A DNA stretch of 64,000 nt from Candidula unifasciata (GCA_905116865.2 CAJHNH020000224.1:1527720-1591719), one strand, 5' to 3'. Counted from the first letter of the stretch, positions 9,966-21,235 are shown. The notes: generated by a model not told the origin, from the sequence alone. Made by a program: numbers and translations.

Positions 9966-10999
9966 CTGTAAATCCTACCTGTTTTTTATTTGGATTACTA
10001 CCTTTTTTGTAAATTGTCCTTTCTGTAGCTCCAGTCCCCGCCTCTTGTGCCACTTGCTGTTTTCAAAAGTTTTTACTTAGTAAAAAAAATTTGAAAATTT
10101 TGCTGTCAAAAATTCTGCCATTCTCGTTACCTAGCTTGAGAAAAGGGAAAAAAATTTATTAAGTTTGATTCTAATCTAAAATGCTATAAAAATTGATCTC
10201 ACTCTTTGTAGTCATCTCTGTATTTTCTATACTTATATAGTTTATGTATGTTGTTCAACCCTACCAGGACCGTACAATGAGCGACAAACACAAGGTGTCA
10301 CAATTCGGATAAGGAATAACGCCGTTCAACCCTTTGGTTATATTAGGGCCCCCGACACCGCTGGAGTGTGGGGCTTCAAATAACGAAAAATTGCGACCAA
10401 TATACAGTTTATCTATTCGATTTATAAAGAAAACACGGGGTAAATCTATACATCTCTATCTTTATTTGTGCCTGGTACAGATTCCAGGTTGCTTCATAAC
10501 TGTTAAACGGGGTTTTGATAAATTTGTATATGCAGGATCTCATCCTTCAAGTGTAAATCATTCAGTAAAACTGGTTTGATTATACTTTTGTCAAAGTCAA
10601 ATAAAGTTCGTTAACTGTTGTCTTTTCCCCTGTTTTACTTGAATTACTTCCCTTACACTGTCAGTGCCAGTTAATTCATGTCGAGATAATTGACTTCATT
10701 GCATCGGGTTTCAACTTTTACATCTTGGTATCTGTCCCCAGAAAGACTAGCCAGAGGTCGCACAAGGCACGAATTTAGTAGCTCAAGCTACAATTTTAAT
10801 ATACCTCCCCTAAAACCTGCACTCGTGAACCAAAAGGTAGAAACCAAACCAAACACGGAACATTGTCGTTTAACACAGCCCCATGGGACACAATTTTATT
10901 TGCATGTCATAACTGTATGACGTGGGGACCTGACCGTTTAGGGCTCTGGCAAACTATCTATTTTCTTCCCTCTTCATTTCGCTATTCTGGGCCACAGCA
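9966..10999. other. no recognised feature
   Basis: AT-rich DNA with a few small open frames (for example 10690-10920) that show no domain, periodicity or splice evidence. Confidence 0.4.
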
Positions 11000-11092
11000 A
11001 CGCTTGGCCGGGTACAGCTGGGGCCTAATCAAATTCCGAACAGCCAAAACATGCTGGGGCTGGTTCCGCAGCGCCATGTAAAGGATAGCAGC
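11000..11092 (+). mobile_element. SINE-C 3' fragment
   Basis: It matches the SINE-C 3' end: 'ggctggttccgcagcgccat' then 'gtaaaggatagc'. Confidence 0.6.
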
Positions 11093-11121
11093 TATTTTTG
11101 TTTCTATTCTAAATGATCTTA

Positions 11122-11222
11122 GCGGCCGGCGTAATGCTGACCACATTACCCACCTAGTACCGAGTGGTCTGTAAAAATATGGCTGCTCTTCCCATATGCC
11201 CGATGCGCCTTATGAGTAAAAA
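11122..11222 (+). mobile_element. SINE-A 3' fragment
   Basis: It carries 'gcggccggcgtaatgctgac' through 'gcccgatgcgcc', the SINE-A 3' body, directly after the SINE-C fragment. Confidence 0.75.
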
Positions 11223-11579
11223 GGGATCTATACTGTTCTTAGTTTACTTATAGATCTTCGACTGTCAGGAAACAGGTCATGGTTTAAAGACGGTCGAGAG
11301 ATCGACTGCACTGCACCGGGTGTTATTTCTTTTGACTCGATCGCTGTGTTCCGAACGGCAAGCCAAATACCCCGAAAACACACTGCACAAAGTACGAAGT
11401 GTTTAGCTCCAGCAAATATCCATAGCATCCCCATAAAATAACACTCGTAAGCAGAACGACACAGTCCGTAAAAAGAACACATGAACTTCAAAATGTCCAG
11501 CGAACTGCCTGTTTATTTTACTACAGAGAGCGCCCCTTCTGCCTAACCCCTTCACCACCCCCACTCACCCCACCGCTAT

Positions 11580-12245
11580 CTTTTTCCTGTCATTGGAAAT
11601 AAAAATAAAGTATGTAATACAGATTCTTGATTGGAATACAGTATAAATTAGGTGTTACGTATGTATTATAGACCCCTGACTGTCACTGAAAATATCTATT
11701 AAGTATGTAATAATACAAATGTACTATATTTATAGGTACCGGGTGCAGTCCCGGAAAGTAAAGGCGGCCGGTGTGATGCTGACCACATCACCCATCTTGT
11801 GCCGATTGGTCAATAAAAATTTAGGTCTAGCCCTATATGCCCTATACGCCTAAAAGCGTGGAAAAAAGGTTCCTTTACTTTAATACTTTTTTACTAAATT
11901 TTACTACACGAGTGTAGTACATAATATATACTATTGTTTACAAATATACTGTAATTATCCAAGTGTGTCGTATAGAATATAGAGTATGGATTACAAATGT
12001 ATTTTATACCTACAAGTGTCACGTGGAATTTAAATTATGACTTAGAAATGAAAGATATATCCGCAAGTGTCTTAAAGAATATAGAGTATGATTTTACAAA
12101 TATACTATATTTATCCACCAGTGTCATATAGAATATAGAGTATGATTTACAAATGAGCTTTTTTCCGCGACAGTCAGAATAAAGATTATGACTTACAAAT
12201 GTATTTGATACCCGTGAGTGTCATACGTTATAGAGACACAAATAC
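11580..12245. repeat. diverged tandem satellite, period about 60 bp, split by a SINE
   Basis: Repeated units carry 'acaaatatactatatttatc' followed by 'gtgtcatatagaatatagag'. I count about eight diverged copies, interrupted by a SINE-A at about 11745-11885. An isolated unit recurs at 24515-24585. Confidence 0.7.
11745..11885 (+). mobile_element. SINE-A fragment inside the 60-bp satellite
   Basis: It contains 'gggtgcagtcccggaaagta', 'cacatcacccatcttgtgcc' and 'gtctagccctatatgcccta', the body and 3' end of SINE-A without the tRNA head. Confidence 0.85.
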
Positions 12246-12686
12246 TTGACTGAAAAAATCATTTAGTCTTCCACTTGTCAAACACTAAATTAGCTAGCAA
12301 CAAAGGTAAAAAGTTACCGAAAAATAATTTTTTAAATAAAATCCTCACTCACAAAATAGTTATGGGATTAACAGGTTAACCGTTTCACACTGAACAATCG
12401 TTTACTAAAAATAACTAGTGTTTCCAACATTTCGGTTTGAGAAATGAGGAGAAAATCAAATTTACAGAGACTTGCAAAAGGGTAAAGGAGGTAAACATTA
12501 TTTGTAGCATACAAGCTTTGGTTTGCCATGTAATATGACCCGGCAACCTCACAGACTACACTCAGATAAGAAAGATAACTGCTTGTCTAGAACTGTGGTT
12601 GTCCCCATGCGTTGATGTCTTGGCTTTGGTAATTAGAGTAACTGTTAGTGCAAAAACTGGTTTGTATCGTTTGTGAATGAACTTAC
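12246..12686. other. no recognised feature
   Basis: AT-rich spacer with no reading frame or repeat of note. Confidence 0.4.
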
Positions 12687-12706
12687 ATCTCTTAAACAGG
12701 CCAAGT
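12687..12706 (-). other. candidate 20-nt ctrA 5' microexon
   Basis: On the minus strand a strong pyrimidine-rich acceptor (ctaatcttctgcatcttag) is followed 20 bases later by a consensus donor (GAT|gtaagt). Read so that it ends in phase 0, as the next ctrA exon requires, it gives LACLRD before MYFK. Ctr proteins often have a Cys a few residues before the Met-rich motif. It may equally be a non-coding exon or chance. Confidence 0.25.
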
Positions 12707-12834
12707 CTAAGATGCAGAAGATTAGAAAATAAACACGAACAAATGGACTAATACAGATTAGTAGTATTAGTTAACTCTCGTGCAATATATCATTGTCATT
12801 AAGAGTTAGAAATAGAATTATTGCTTGCTACACA

Positions 12835-13160
12835 CATTCAGTTTTAACTTATGGCTGTGAATCCTAGACAATCGGTAGGCAGGCCAAACAATTTTTTGAG
12901 GCCTCAGAGATGTGGTTTTACAGAACAATGCTTAAAATACCTTAGATGTGTCAGCACACTAACTAATACATGCTGCAGGAGATCGCAGATTATGACAAGG
13001 CATAATCGCCAGTGCCAGTCGGTAAAGCACCTGATGATGATGATTCACTATTCGTATTCGGCCGAATAGTTGGTCCAGCTATTCGTATTCGGCCGAATAG
13101 TTGGTCCGGCTATTCGTATTCGGCCGAATAGTGAAAATCACTATTCGGTACAGCCCTAGA
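12835..13160 (+). mobile_element. second copy of the palindrome-bounded LINE-tail element
   Basis: This matches the complement of 4.65-5.4 kb: AKQFFEASEMWFYR-like coding remnants, then a deletion, then three near-identical units built on ATTCGTATTCGGCCGAATAG, ending in 'tattcggtacagcccta'. No intact frame. Confidence 0.65.
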
Positions 13161-13194
13161 AATAATATATATTTCTGGCAACACCCGGACTCCA

Positions 13195-13420
13195 GCTGAA
13201 TTCAGCTCGATCCCGGCCGTGCTTCTGTCTTTCCTTTATTGAAACTGAGGCCCATTTTATCATTTTCCACAACCGTATCCACCATTTTTTGCTGTTCTTT
13301 CTGACTTGTGGCTATACAGCTCATCGGAATTAGATCTCTTCGCTTGCTGCTGAAGATGGCGACAGAGCGTTTATGGAAGTGTCCTAGTGCTGTAATCTCG
13401 ATTCTTAATGAAACATTCAA
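13195..13420 (-). mobile_element. LINE reverse-transcriptase fragment
   Basis: The minus frame includes QKMVDTVVENDKMGLSFN then a KTE motif, the region after the FADD box in LINE reverse transcriptases (..MGLSLN..KTE). It is short and truncated on both sides. Confidence 0.6.
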
Positions 13421-13982
13421 AATTAATTCGTTTATTCCTTTTTGGTACCCAATGAGTGATCTCCCTTGTTGGGGTTAAAGGTGAAAGGTCGAGTCCCTAC
13501 ATGACCCCAAAACATGACCTTTGGGGGGGGGGGGGGTGGGGCTTTTATTAGAATTACTGAAGTTAAATACAAAATAGATATTATGGTATTCTCTGGTTAG
13601 TACATCTCTTGCTTAACGCAGTTAATTTCAAGCTGAATTAGTCTGTGCCGTCTACTTCTTCTGTGACTTTTTGCTCTTTTGGCTTTCATTCCCTGTTGGA
13701 GCTTAATCCATCAACCAACTCATGCCACCAAATCTTTCATACATTGTTTATATCTCTCTGTGTGCTTTTATGTCAGCTTCTATTTCTTTTGCCATGTGGA
13801 TTCAAATGAAAGGACTTTTCTGGTTGTATAAATATAGTCAGGGTATTGCATAGTAACTTCTTCAAGTAGGTCTGAAAAAGGAATGCCTCCAACTTTAACA
13901 AAGATGACCTAATAAAATAAATCCTACCAGTTAAAGAGCTAAATTGATCTTAACATTTCATTCCACCTTGTCTTTTTGTTTC
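13421..13982. other. no recognised feature, poly(G) at about 13504
   Basis: It contains a G run at 13504-13516 and a possible LINE-tail remnant near 13650-13760 ('caaccaactcatgcc', shared with 35.87 kb). No gene. Confidence 0.4.
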
Positions 13983-15030
13983 AAAATCCTCATCATCATC
14001 CTCAATCATCATCATCACATCATCAGTCATCTTCAATCATAGCCACATCATAACCACATCCTTCTCCATCTTCACAACTTTCATAATTACTGCATCATCA
14101 TCCACCATCATCATCTCATCATCCTCCACCATCATCTCATCATCCACCATCATCATCTCATCATCCTCCACCATCATCTCATCATCCTCCACCATCATCT
14201 CATCATCTTCCACCATCATCTCATCCTCCTCCACCATCATCTCATCATCCTCCATTATCATCGCATCATCCTCCACCATCATCTGGTCATCCTCCACCAT
14301 CATCTGGTCATCCTCCACCATCATCGCATCATCCTCCACCATCATCTCATCATCCTCCACCATCATCTGGTCATCCTCCACCATCATCTCATCATCCTGC
14401 ACCATCATCTCATCATCCTGCACCATCATCTTGTCATCATCTCATCATCCTCCACCATCATCTCATCATCTTCCACCATCATCTCATCATCCTCCACCAT
14501 CATCTCATCATCCTGCACCATCATCTCATCATCCTGCACCATCATCTTGTCATCATCTCATCATCCTCCACCATCATCTCTACATCCTCCATCATCATCT
14601 CATCATCCTCCACCATCATCTCATCAACCTCCACCATCATCTCATCATCCTCCACCATCATCTTGTCATCATCTCATCATCCTCCACCATCATCTTGTCA
14701 TCATCTAATCATCCTCCACCATCATCTTGTCATCATCCCATCATCCTCCACCATCATCTCTACATCCTCCATCATAACCTCATTCTCTGTCATCACATTA
14801 ACCACCATCACCTCGCAATTCTTCATTATCACTTCCTCATTCTCTGTCACCCCCCCCCCCCCCCCATCCACCATCACCACCTCATCAGTCATCACATCAT
14901 TCATCTTCACCTCATCATCCACCATCATCAACTCATTATCCTGTCTCAAAACCTCATCATCCACCATCACCACCTCATCAGTCATCACATCATTCATCTT
15001 CACCTCATCATCAATTATCTCATCATCCTG
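13983..15030. repeat. 21-bp minisatellite (TCATCATCCTCCACCATCATC type)
   Basis: About 1 kb of tandem 21-base units, regular at 14100-14760 and more degenerate on both sides, with a poly(C) run near 14850. Because the period is a multiple of three, long frames are open on both strands: MMVEDDE repeats on minus (14429-14037) and HHPPPSS repeats on plus (14431-15090). No splice or start evidence supports a protein. Confidence 0.93.
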
Positions 15031-15784
15031 CAGCCTGATCAAGACACCCAGAAGATCTTCACTGAGAACCATTTAGTGATTTATAGGTGAGACAGAAACT
15101 TGGAAGACTCCCATAGGTCCACACAGTACTTCTCTTTGGTACTAATGAATGCTCCTGCAGTAGATGCAAGATGTCAGTTTGTTGTCCAGTTTTTCCTAAA
15201 TTAGTGTCAACTCAGGAAATCATTTATGTAGGAATCCTACACCCTAATTCATGACATCTTCTATAACATATAATATGGCATACATTGTTGAAAAAAAGGA
15301 GAGGAAACTGATAAATCATTTACCTGAAAAATCCTTCGCATGACTATGAGGAGGCTCCCAAATCAATGTCTATGAGGAGGCTCCCATCTCAATTTCTCGT
15401 AATTTCAACATCCTTGGACCCTGAGGTAAAGCTGACATTTCTGTCACTGCCACAAAGTATTGCTCTAGTGACCATATTACCTGTCTTTTCTTGCAAAATC
15501 ATCTCATTCAGGTGTTTTTATCTAAACAGGGGGACAATATTCAGCATTCTTTCTTTTAATATAAATATATTGTGTTGGTTTTTCTACTTCTGAAAACTCT
15601 TTCCAAATTGAATTAAGGTATAATAAATAAATCATTATATGGTGGCTTACAGTTAGCTGTTTGTATTACCTCATGAAGAGAATCCATTACCCTCACCTAA
15701 AGATGCCAATCCACATATTTTTGTTAGGTTATGAGAAAGGGAAAACTGAAGTGTGCTGTGTCAATAAGAAATTTGGAGGGGAAG
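15031..15784. other. intergenic upstream of NUDT19-like exons
   Basis: It holds a short direct duplication of 'tatgaggaggctccca' at about 15345 and 15371. I searched it for a Nudix box (REx2EExG) on the plus strand and found none. Confidence 0.4.
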
Positions 15785-16180
15785 AGAGGTTAACCAAGAG
15801 AACAGATGTTTGACAGTTTGGCATTTTGACATGAAAGAACATCTGTATTAGAAATAATTAATAGTACATGAGTCAGAAAACTGTCCCTGTGTGGATTCTG
15901 TGGCCCCATTTTAGAGGGCAGTGGAGAGAACAAATAGACCTGCTGTCCCCCAACAAACATGTCATACAAGTTGACTAATTTGGGTGCTTTCTTCGAAGTC
16001 ACAAGTGCTTGTACCTGAGAGGTAAGGAGCTAACAGTCTGCCACAATAAATAAACCATATCTGTAAAACAGATGTGCACACAAAACTCAAGTCTGGAACA
16101 AGACTAAAAGTCCAAATGAGGACGCAAAACCATAAATTTCTTTCAGAGTTTACAGTTGGCGAACAAGAAGAAGAAGAATG
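15785..16180 (-). mobile_element. SINE-B copy, diverged
   Basis: Reversed, it runs from 'ttcttcttcttgttcgccaa' through 'cttgttccagacttgagttt' and the lavish body to 'gacatgtttgttgggggaca'. It is longer than other copies because of an internal insertion. Confidence 0.7.
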
Positions 16181-16339
16181 TGGGCAGAAATGATTACTAA
16201 TACCACATGGCATAGACTTTTATAAAAAGAAGTCTTGCCAGGAAATCAATGAAATAATAATTACTATTATTTTTTTTTTATTCAATGGATGTCTGCAGGT
16301 TAAAGTAGGGTTATTAATTGTTGTTTTATTCCTATTTAG

Positions 16340-16547
16340 TGGGCATCTCCTGGTTCATTGCTGTCTGCCTACTTTGAACAAGAAGATGGTTTGGCAGTTC
16401 CACAGGTGTACGAGCTTTCAAAACTGTTGACATTCCCATCAGCCAGTGATTTGTTGAAATTAGTTGCCCAGCCACATCGTTCAAGAGTGCAGCAATATCT
16501 GTCATTTCCGATCGTTACTAAGGACTACTTCATTGAAGTTCTGCCTG
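16340..16547 (+). CDS. NUDT19: NUDT19-like penultimate exon
   Basis: It begins after acceptor attcctatttag in phase 0 and ends at LPG with donor G|gtatgt. It encodes 69 codons plus one base, open throughout, with the conserved VPQVYELSKLLTFPS region. Confidence 0.85.
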
Positions 16548-16557
16548 GTATGTAAAA

Positions 16558-16604
<47 letters not shown>

Positions 16605-19600
16605 ATCTTTTCTTCCCAGGATATTACCTGGTGACAATTATATGCTGGATCAATCGAGACCCAAGGTGTTTTTTTTTGGGGGGGGGGGGGGGGGGGGGGG
16701 TAATGTTTTTTTTATTTTTTTTTATTACAAGTTACACTCAGTGAGCAAGGTGAGTTAGTGAGGAAGGTAAACGTCTAGACACTATGCTACCAGGGCACTC
16801 TACCTGATATGCATAAAAGTTGAAGTTAGTTGCAAAGCCTTTATAGGACTTGCAGACCCTTATATGTGCACCTGTATAGTGTTTAGGGGGCCTGGATATG
16901 AATATATCTAAATGTAGCATTTAGAGGCATTTCCTCATGGCTTTTTATAAAGCGAAGTTGGCTTAAAATTATCCTATAAGCCTCACTGATAGAGGTCATG
17001 ACATGAATAACCTGATACATATTTTGTTTTTGGCCCCAGAAACTGCATGCTATTTAATTCTTCACTCTGTTCTTTTACAGACTTTATATATCTTTGTATA
17101 TTTCTAAACAAGCAAATACAAAATTTAGATAAATACATTTTAGACAGTTTTTGTACGTAAAATAGTTGTTCTTTAAAGGATAGTTTTTGAAATTCTTATG
17201 GTCTGATGACCAATTTTTATTTTAGCATTCCTGGGGTTAAAAGGTTAATGCAACAGTTGTCTGAGACTTTAAGAGTTAACCTTTGTATAAACACTGATTA
17301 ACCATGTAGACCATGTACAGTGTCTAGTGCATGATTATCATCATCATCAATTTCCACTTATGTTATCGCAGTCATCATCACTGCACATTGGGCATTCCCA
17401 TGCATGCTCAGTCTTCCAATGCAATGTTAGAATGAATGTGCTGTTTATGATCTGTTTCTATGATTATTGTAATACAAAAAGATACTGATAACATATGCCT
17501 GAGTATCATAATACAAAAACATGATAGTGTTTGCATGAGTATCTTCTAATTCTTCTTCGTTTTCTTCTTTTGGTTGTCTCACTGATACCAGGCTGTAGCA
17601 CATTGTCATGGTTTTCTGTATGTCTTGTGCTTCTCGAGTGGCTTGGGTAATGGATTTGTTCATATTTTTACAGGTTTCATCTACATCATTTATCCATCTC
17701 TTTCTTGGTCTTTCTTTTGCATTCCTCCCAGATGTTCTGCATTTTGGTCTGTTTGCATTCTGACTAGATGGCTGAACCATTCTTTGTCAATATAATCCAG
17801 ACATGGTCTTATTCCAACTTTCTCTCTAATGCTGGTATTCATAACACTAGAGACAGAACATTTCACATGTAGTTTATTCTGTTATAGTGCCCTGTTCATT
17901 ATCCATGTTTGGCATTGATAATATAGAGTGGGGATAAAGATGCTATTAATCATTTGCTGTTTTGGTGCAAGTAAGAAATTTGGGTGTTTAAGCAGTGGGG
18001 CTAACTGATAAGTGACAGCCTTTGCCTTCTGTACTCTGGCTTCTATCTCTCTATCAAGTCTGCCATCCTCGGTAAATACAATTCCTAGATATTTGAATTC
18101 TCATATTTGTTTAATTATAGCACCATTAACATGAAGGCTTGTATTCAACACTGTGTGCCAACACCCATTTCAAAGGTGAGGACACACACACACACAAATT
18201 ATTTTTTTTTTCAAGGTGGAACAAGGTCTCTGAGATTGGCACTGTTGACTGGCCATCCAGAATGAGAGGTTTGAATTCTAAGGGGTGAATCAAACCTTCA
18301 TGAGGCAGGCTGGAATGGGGAAACCTAAACCACACCAAAAATTGTTGTTTAATAATTTCTTTTTCTCTCACTCCTCCTTCTCCTCCTCCTCCTTCTTCTT
18401 CTTCTTTTTCTTCTTTTTCTTCTTCTTCTTCTGTAGTTAGTCATATTTAATGCCATGCTGTCAATGGAGCTGTGGGTCTGTTATTTTTTTGGTTAGGTTT
18501 AAGTTAGTCTCCCCAAAGAAAGTAGATCACGTTTCATTCTCAAGTTTGTTGGGCTGGTCTACTTTTCTGCAGGTTACGGGTGTGCTGCTCTGTTGTTTGC
18601 TTTCTGGGTTTCTTGCATTTACGTTTTTATTCAGAAAAAGAAAATACCTGTGACATAGGTTGCAGCACTCTCTAGTGACTCCATAAAAATGCTTTTAAAA
18701 ATCCAAGCTGCATTTATCAGGCAAGAACAGATTGCCCTAACCTTCATTTTTGTGCCAGGTCATGCAGGTGTTCAAGGGAACGAGCGTGCAGACTATCTTG
18801 CTGACACTGCGGTTGCTATGGCTGGCCCAGTACTGGACAGAATTGATATTATCAAAGCCATGCGCTGCACTTACCATACCGAGGAGCACGCCAAAGGACA
18901 TGACTCTGTATCCCTGTCTAGACTGATGGACATGGGGGTGCAGCCTGGAGCTGCAAGAAATGAACATTTCACTAAGAGGACAAGATGTTTCATTAAGCAA
19001 CACAGAACAGGCGTCATCAGTCATTTTACACTTGTGAAGCTTTTGAGGAGGAGATCGGAGCACCTGTGGATTTGTCCCGAGTACTGTGATGTTAATCCTT
19101 TCTAATCACTAATCACTCTCTGGGACGGATGTGTTAAACCCAGTTTGTCCATGTTTTTGGAGTGTTAAAAGCTTTGGAGTGCTAAAATGTACAACACGTG
19201 AAATCAGCAACATTGTGGAACAACCCTGTAACCTTGTGCCAAGGTTATGTGGCTCAATCTCTACCAATCAGAATAAGCTAATGTGTATATGGGCGGGATC
19301 TGGGGAGTGAAACCTTACTTTTACCCTTTTTTTTTTTTTTTCACAAATTAGCCAGGAATCCATACGGGAAGTTTAATAATTTTACTTATGACTATTATTT
19401 CAGGAGATGACCTGTACACAAATGCAGCAGAATCAGCCTCTGAAGGGACGCTTCTTCAGTTGAACAAGTCACTGGATGAGTTGAAAAGAACATTTCTTAA
19501 TCACAACAGATTGCTCCTGTTAAAAGAATCACCTCTTGTTTTTACTGTACAGTGCACAGTCCCTCCATTAAAAGGACATGTTAATCCAGATATGACAGTT

Positions 19601-19636
19601 TTAAACAACATTCTGAGAATGAAAGCAAAATTATAA
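16340..19636 (+). CDS. NUDT19: NUDT19-like acyl-CoA/CoA diphosphatase, last two exons
   Basis: NUDT19 hydrolyses CoA and acyl-CoAs at the pyrophosphate in peroxisomes, trimming the CoA pool. Two plus-strand exons (16340-16547 and 19404-19636) join in phase 1. They give WASPGSLLSAYFEQEDG, then the family-typical VPQVYELSKL, a helical stretch, and LPGDDLY across the junction. This order matches the C-terminal third of animal NUDT19 (W-x-SP.., PPQ.YE..RL, LPGD.LY). The protein ends RMKAKL; the final AKL fits the peroxisomal targeting signal 1. The catalytic Nudix box should lie in an upstream exon; none was found on the plus strand between the window start and 16339, so it is lost, hidden in small exons, or outside the window beyond ctrA. 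A RNase H LINE fragment sits in the intron. Confidence 0.85.
16560..16702. repeat. (TA)n microsatellite and poly(G) tract
   Basis: A (TA)n run of about 20 units at 16565-16602 follows the exon donor closely. A G run of about 24 bases lies at 16678-16701. Confidence 0.9.
16703..17335. other. NUDT19 intron, no recognised feature
   Basis: AT-rich intron sequence without recognisable repeats or coding potential. Confidence 0.4.
17336..18125 (-). mobile_element. LINE 3'-part fragment, antisense in the intron
   Basis: The minus frame (17780-17445) reads RNAKERPRKRWINDVDETC and ITQATREAQD, a LINE C-terminal tail. Plus-strand phrases up to about 18125 ('cctagatatttgaattctca') are the complement of the familiar LINE segment around E-F-K-Y-L-G. 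It is frameshifted. Confidence 0.7.
18366..18432 (+). repeat. CTT/CTCCTT polypyrimidine microsatellite
   Basis: Short CTT-rich tract in the NUDT19 intron. Confidence 0.85.
18689..19105 (+). mobile_element. retroelement RNase H C-terminal fragment
   Basis: A 138-codon open frame contains FVPGHAGVQGNERADYLADT, the last RNase H block (HxGxxGNExAD) carried by many LINE elements, followed by the post-RNase H region. The N-terminal RNase H motifs are missing (only IRQEQIALTF precedes). It lies sense inside the NUDT19 intron and is intact over its length, so it may be a recent or conserved piece, but it has no start context or splice sites. Confidence 0.8.
19404..19636 (+). CDS. NUDT19: NUDT19-like terminal exon with PTS1
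   Basis: It starts after acceptor tattatttcag, completing the Gly codon of LPG, then DDLYTNAAES and a Leu/Lys-rich region to a stop at 19634-19636. The last residues are MKAKL. I saw no AATAAA shortly downstream. Confidence 0.88.
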
Positions 19637-19699
19637 TAGTGTGGTTTTAGCACTTCTGCTATAATTACTGTTGGTGATTTGAATTATTCAGATTTTGTG

Positions 19700-20245
19700 T
19701 GAGAGGTGCAATAGCACAATGGCTAGATGCTTGTCTGCCAAACCTGAATGTCTTGGGCTTGAAGCATGTCTGTGTGGCCTTTGAAGCCAGGATAGGAGAC
19801 ATTATAACCCACTACTCATGGGAATAGGAAGTCGGCGTGGCGTAGTGGCTAGACCCTACGTGTGAATCGGAAGGTGGTAGGTTTGCTCCATCGCGGAGCC
19901 TTACTTTTTTTTTTTTATGACCTTGACTCCCAGGTCGACCCAGCCTTGAGTGGGTACGGGGTGCAGTCCCGGGAAGTAGAGGCCGCTGGCGTGATGATGA
20001 CGACATCACCCATCTTGTGTCGATTGGTCTAAAAATATAGGTCTAGCCCTATATGCCCTATACGCCTAGAAGCGTGGAAAAGCGACCTTTTCTCATTATT
20101 TTTTTTAATTCATGGGAATGATCAGTAGAGGTGACTTGGAGTGGCTGCTGCATTTGAAGACTCAGCACTAATGGGAATGCAGTGTGCAGTGATTTTGATT
20201 GTGATAACAACATAACATTCTGGGTTCAAATCTGCATTGAGTCCG
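19700..20245 (+). repeat. dispersed host repeat (SINE-D) interrupted by SINE-A
   Basis: The two flanks of the SINE-A at 19826-20109 join into one repeat that recurs at 38.35-38.93 kb: 'gataggag.cattataaccc', then 'gtagaggtgacttggagtgg', then 'gtgcagtgattttgattgtg'. The head carries a weak tRNA-like A box. This copy preserves the empty target site of the hairpin element at 38432. Confidence 0.65.
19826..20109 (+). mobile_element. full-length SINE-A with 10-bp target duplication
   Basis: A tRNA-like head (GGCGTAGTGGCTAGA, then GGTGGTAGGTTTGCTCC) is followed by the body 'cgacccagccttgagtgggt', the 3' domain 'gtctagccctatatgcccta' and a T-rich end. The direct repeat tcatgggaat flanks it at 19816-19825 and 20110-20119, the mark of target-primed retroposition. 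It is the best reference copy of the family. Confidence 0.88.
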
Positions 20246-20480
20246 ATTTTTTTACATTTCAAATGACCTTGGCTGCCAGCTCAACAAGTCTGAAATGAGA
20301 AATCCTGGGAAGTAAAGGCAGCAGGTGTAGTCAGCTGTCAGGTGTATATCGGTCTATACAAAATGTGGGTCTGTCACCATATGCTTTAAAGAAACACCCC
20401 TATTTAGTCGCCTTGTATGGCATACCTAAGATGGCAGTGGGTCTGTTAATTTACCCCCAGAAATAGGGGTTTTGGAGCAC
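20225..20480 (+). mobile_element. SINE-A fragment followed by SINE-B 3' end
   Basis: Diverged SINE-A body ('gaccttggctgccagctcaa', 'gggaagtaaaggcagcaggt') to about 20400, then the SINE-B 3' end ('ggcagtgggtctgtt', 'aataggggttttgg'). Confidence 0.6.
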
Positions 20481-20954
20481 ACAAGGATGTTTTCCCTTTT
20501 GCTGAACTCATGGTCACGTTTTGTATTCATTTACTGAAGATAAGAATATGCTGGAGACAAAGTTGAAGGTGGGTGAATTAGAGGTGAACAGTGACACAGG
20601 TGAGAAGATGACACTGACAGATGGAAAACAAAGTGAATCAGTGCAAAGCTAAAACAAGATGTCAATTGTATTGACATTCCATGGCCTTCATTGTGGTGAT
20701 GCCTCCTGATTGACTAAACATTTCATGAAATTGCAAATAGATATACAGTAACTCAACAGTGTGGTTTGTGCGTTTCAGAAAAAAAAAAGATTCATTTTAT
20801 GCTTCGTTATATCTTGATTTAACTCTGTAGTAATGCACCTGATCAGATGCAGCGAAATATGCCAGGCAATAAATTGTGCAATGTATTGTTCGTGTTAGCA
20901 TTATTTAAAATCATTAAATGGAGTCAATTATTATTTTATTGATTACATGCTTCA

Positions 20955-21235
20955 GGAAAGGGGGTGGGGGGCTCTGTGGGGTAAAGGCTAGAGGCTCACC
21001 TTTAGATCAGAAGGTCATTGCTTCAGTTTCTGGTGGAGCCGGGCTTTTTCAAAAATGACCTTGGCTCTCAGGTGCGCCCACTTTTAAATGGGTACCAGCT
21101 ACAGTCCTGGGAAGCAAAGGCTCCCAGCCTGATGTTGACCATCACCCACCAAGTGCCAATCAGTCTGTAAAATATAGGTCTAGCCCAAATTCCCAATATG
21201 CCTGAAGGTATGGACAAGAATCCTTTGCTTTTTAC
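20955..21235 (+). mobile_element. SINE-A, near full length
   Basis: It shows the head 'gtggggtaaaggctagagg', the body 'tgaccttggctctcaggtgc' and the end 'ataggtctagcccaaattcc'. Confidence 0.85.

Noticed and set aside
14431..15090. 219-codon His/Pro/Ser plus-strand frame
   Set aside because: It is the minisatellite read in frame; no splice site, start context or non-repeat domain supports it.
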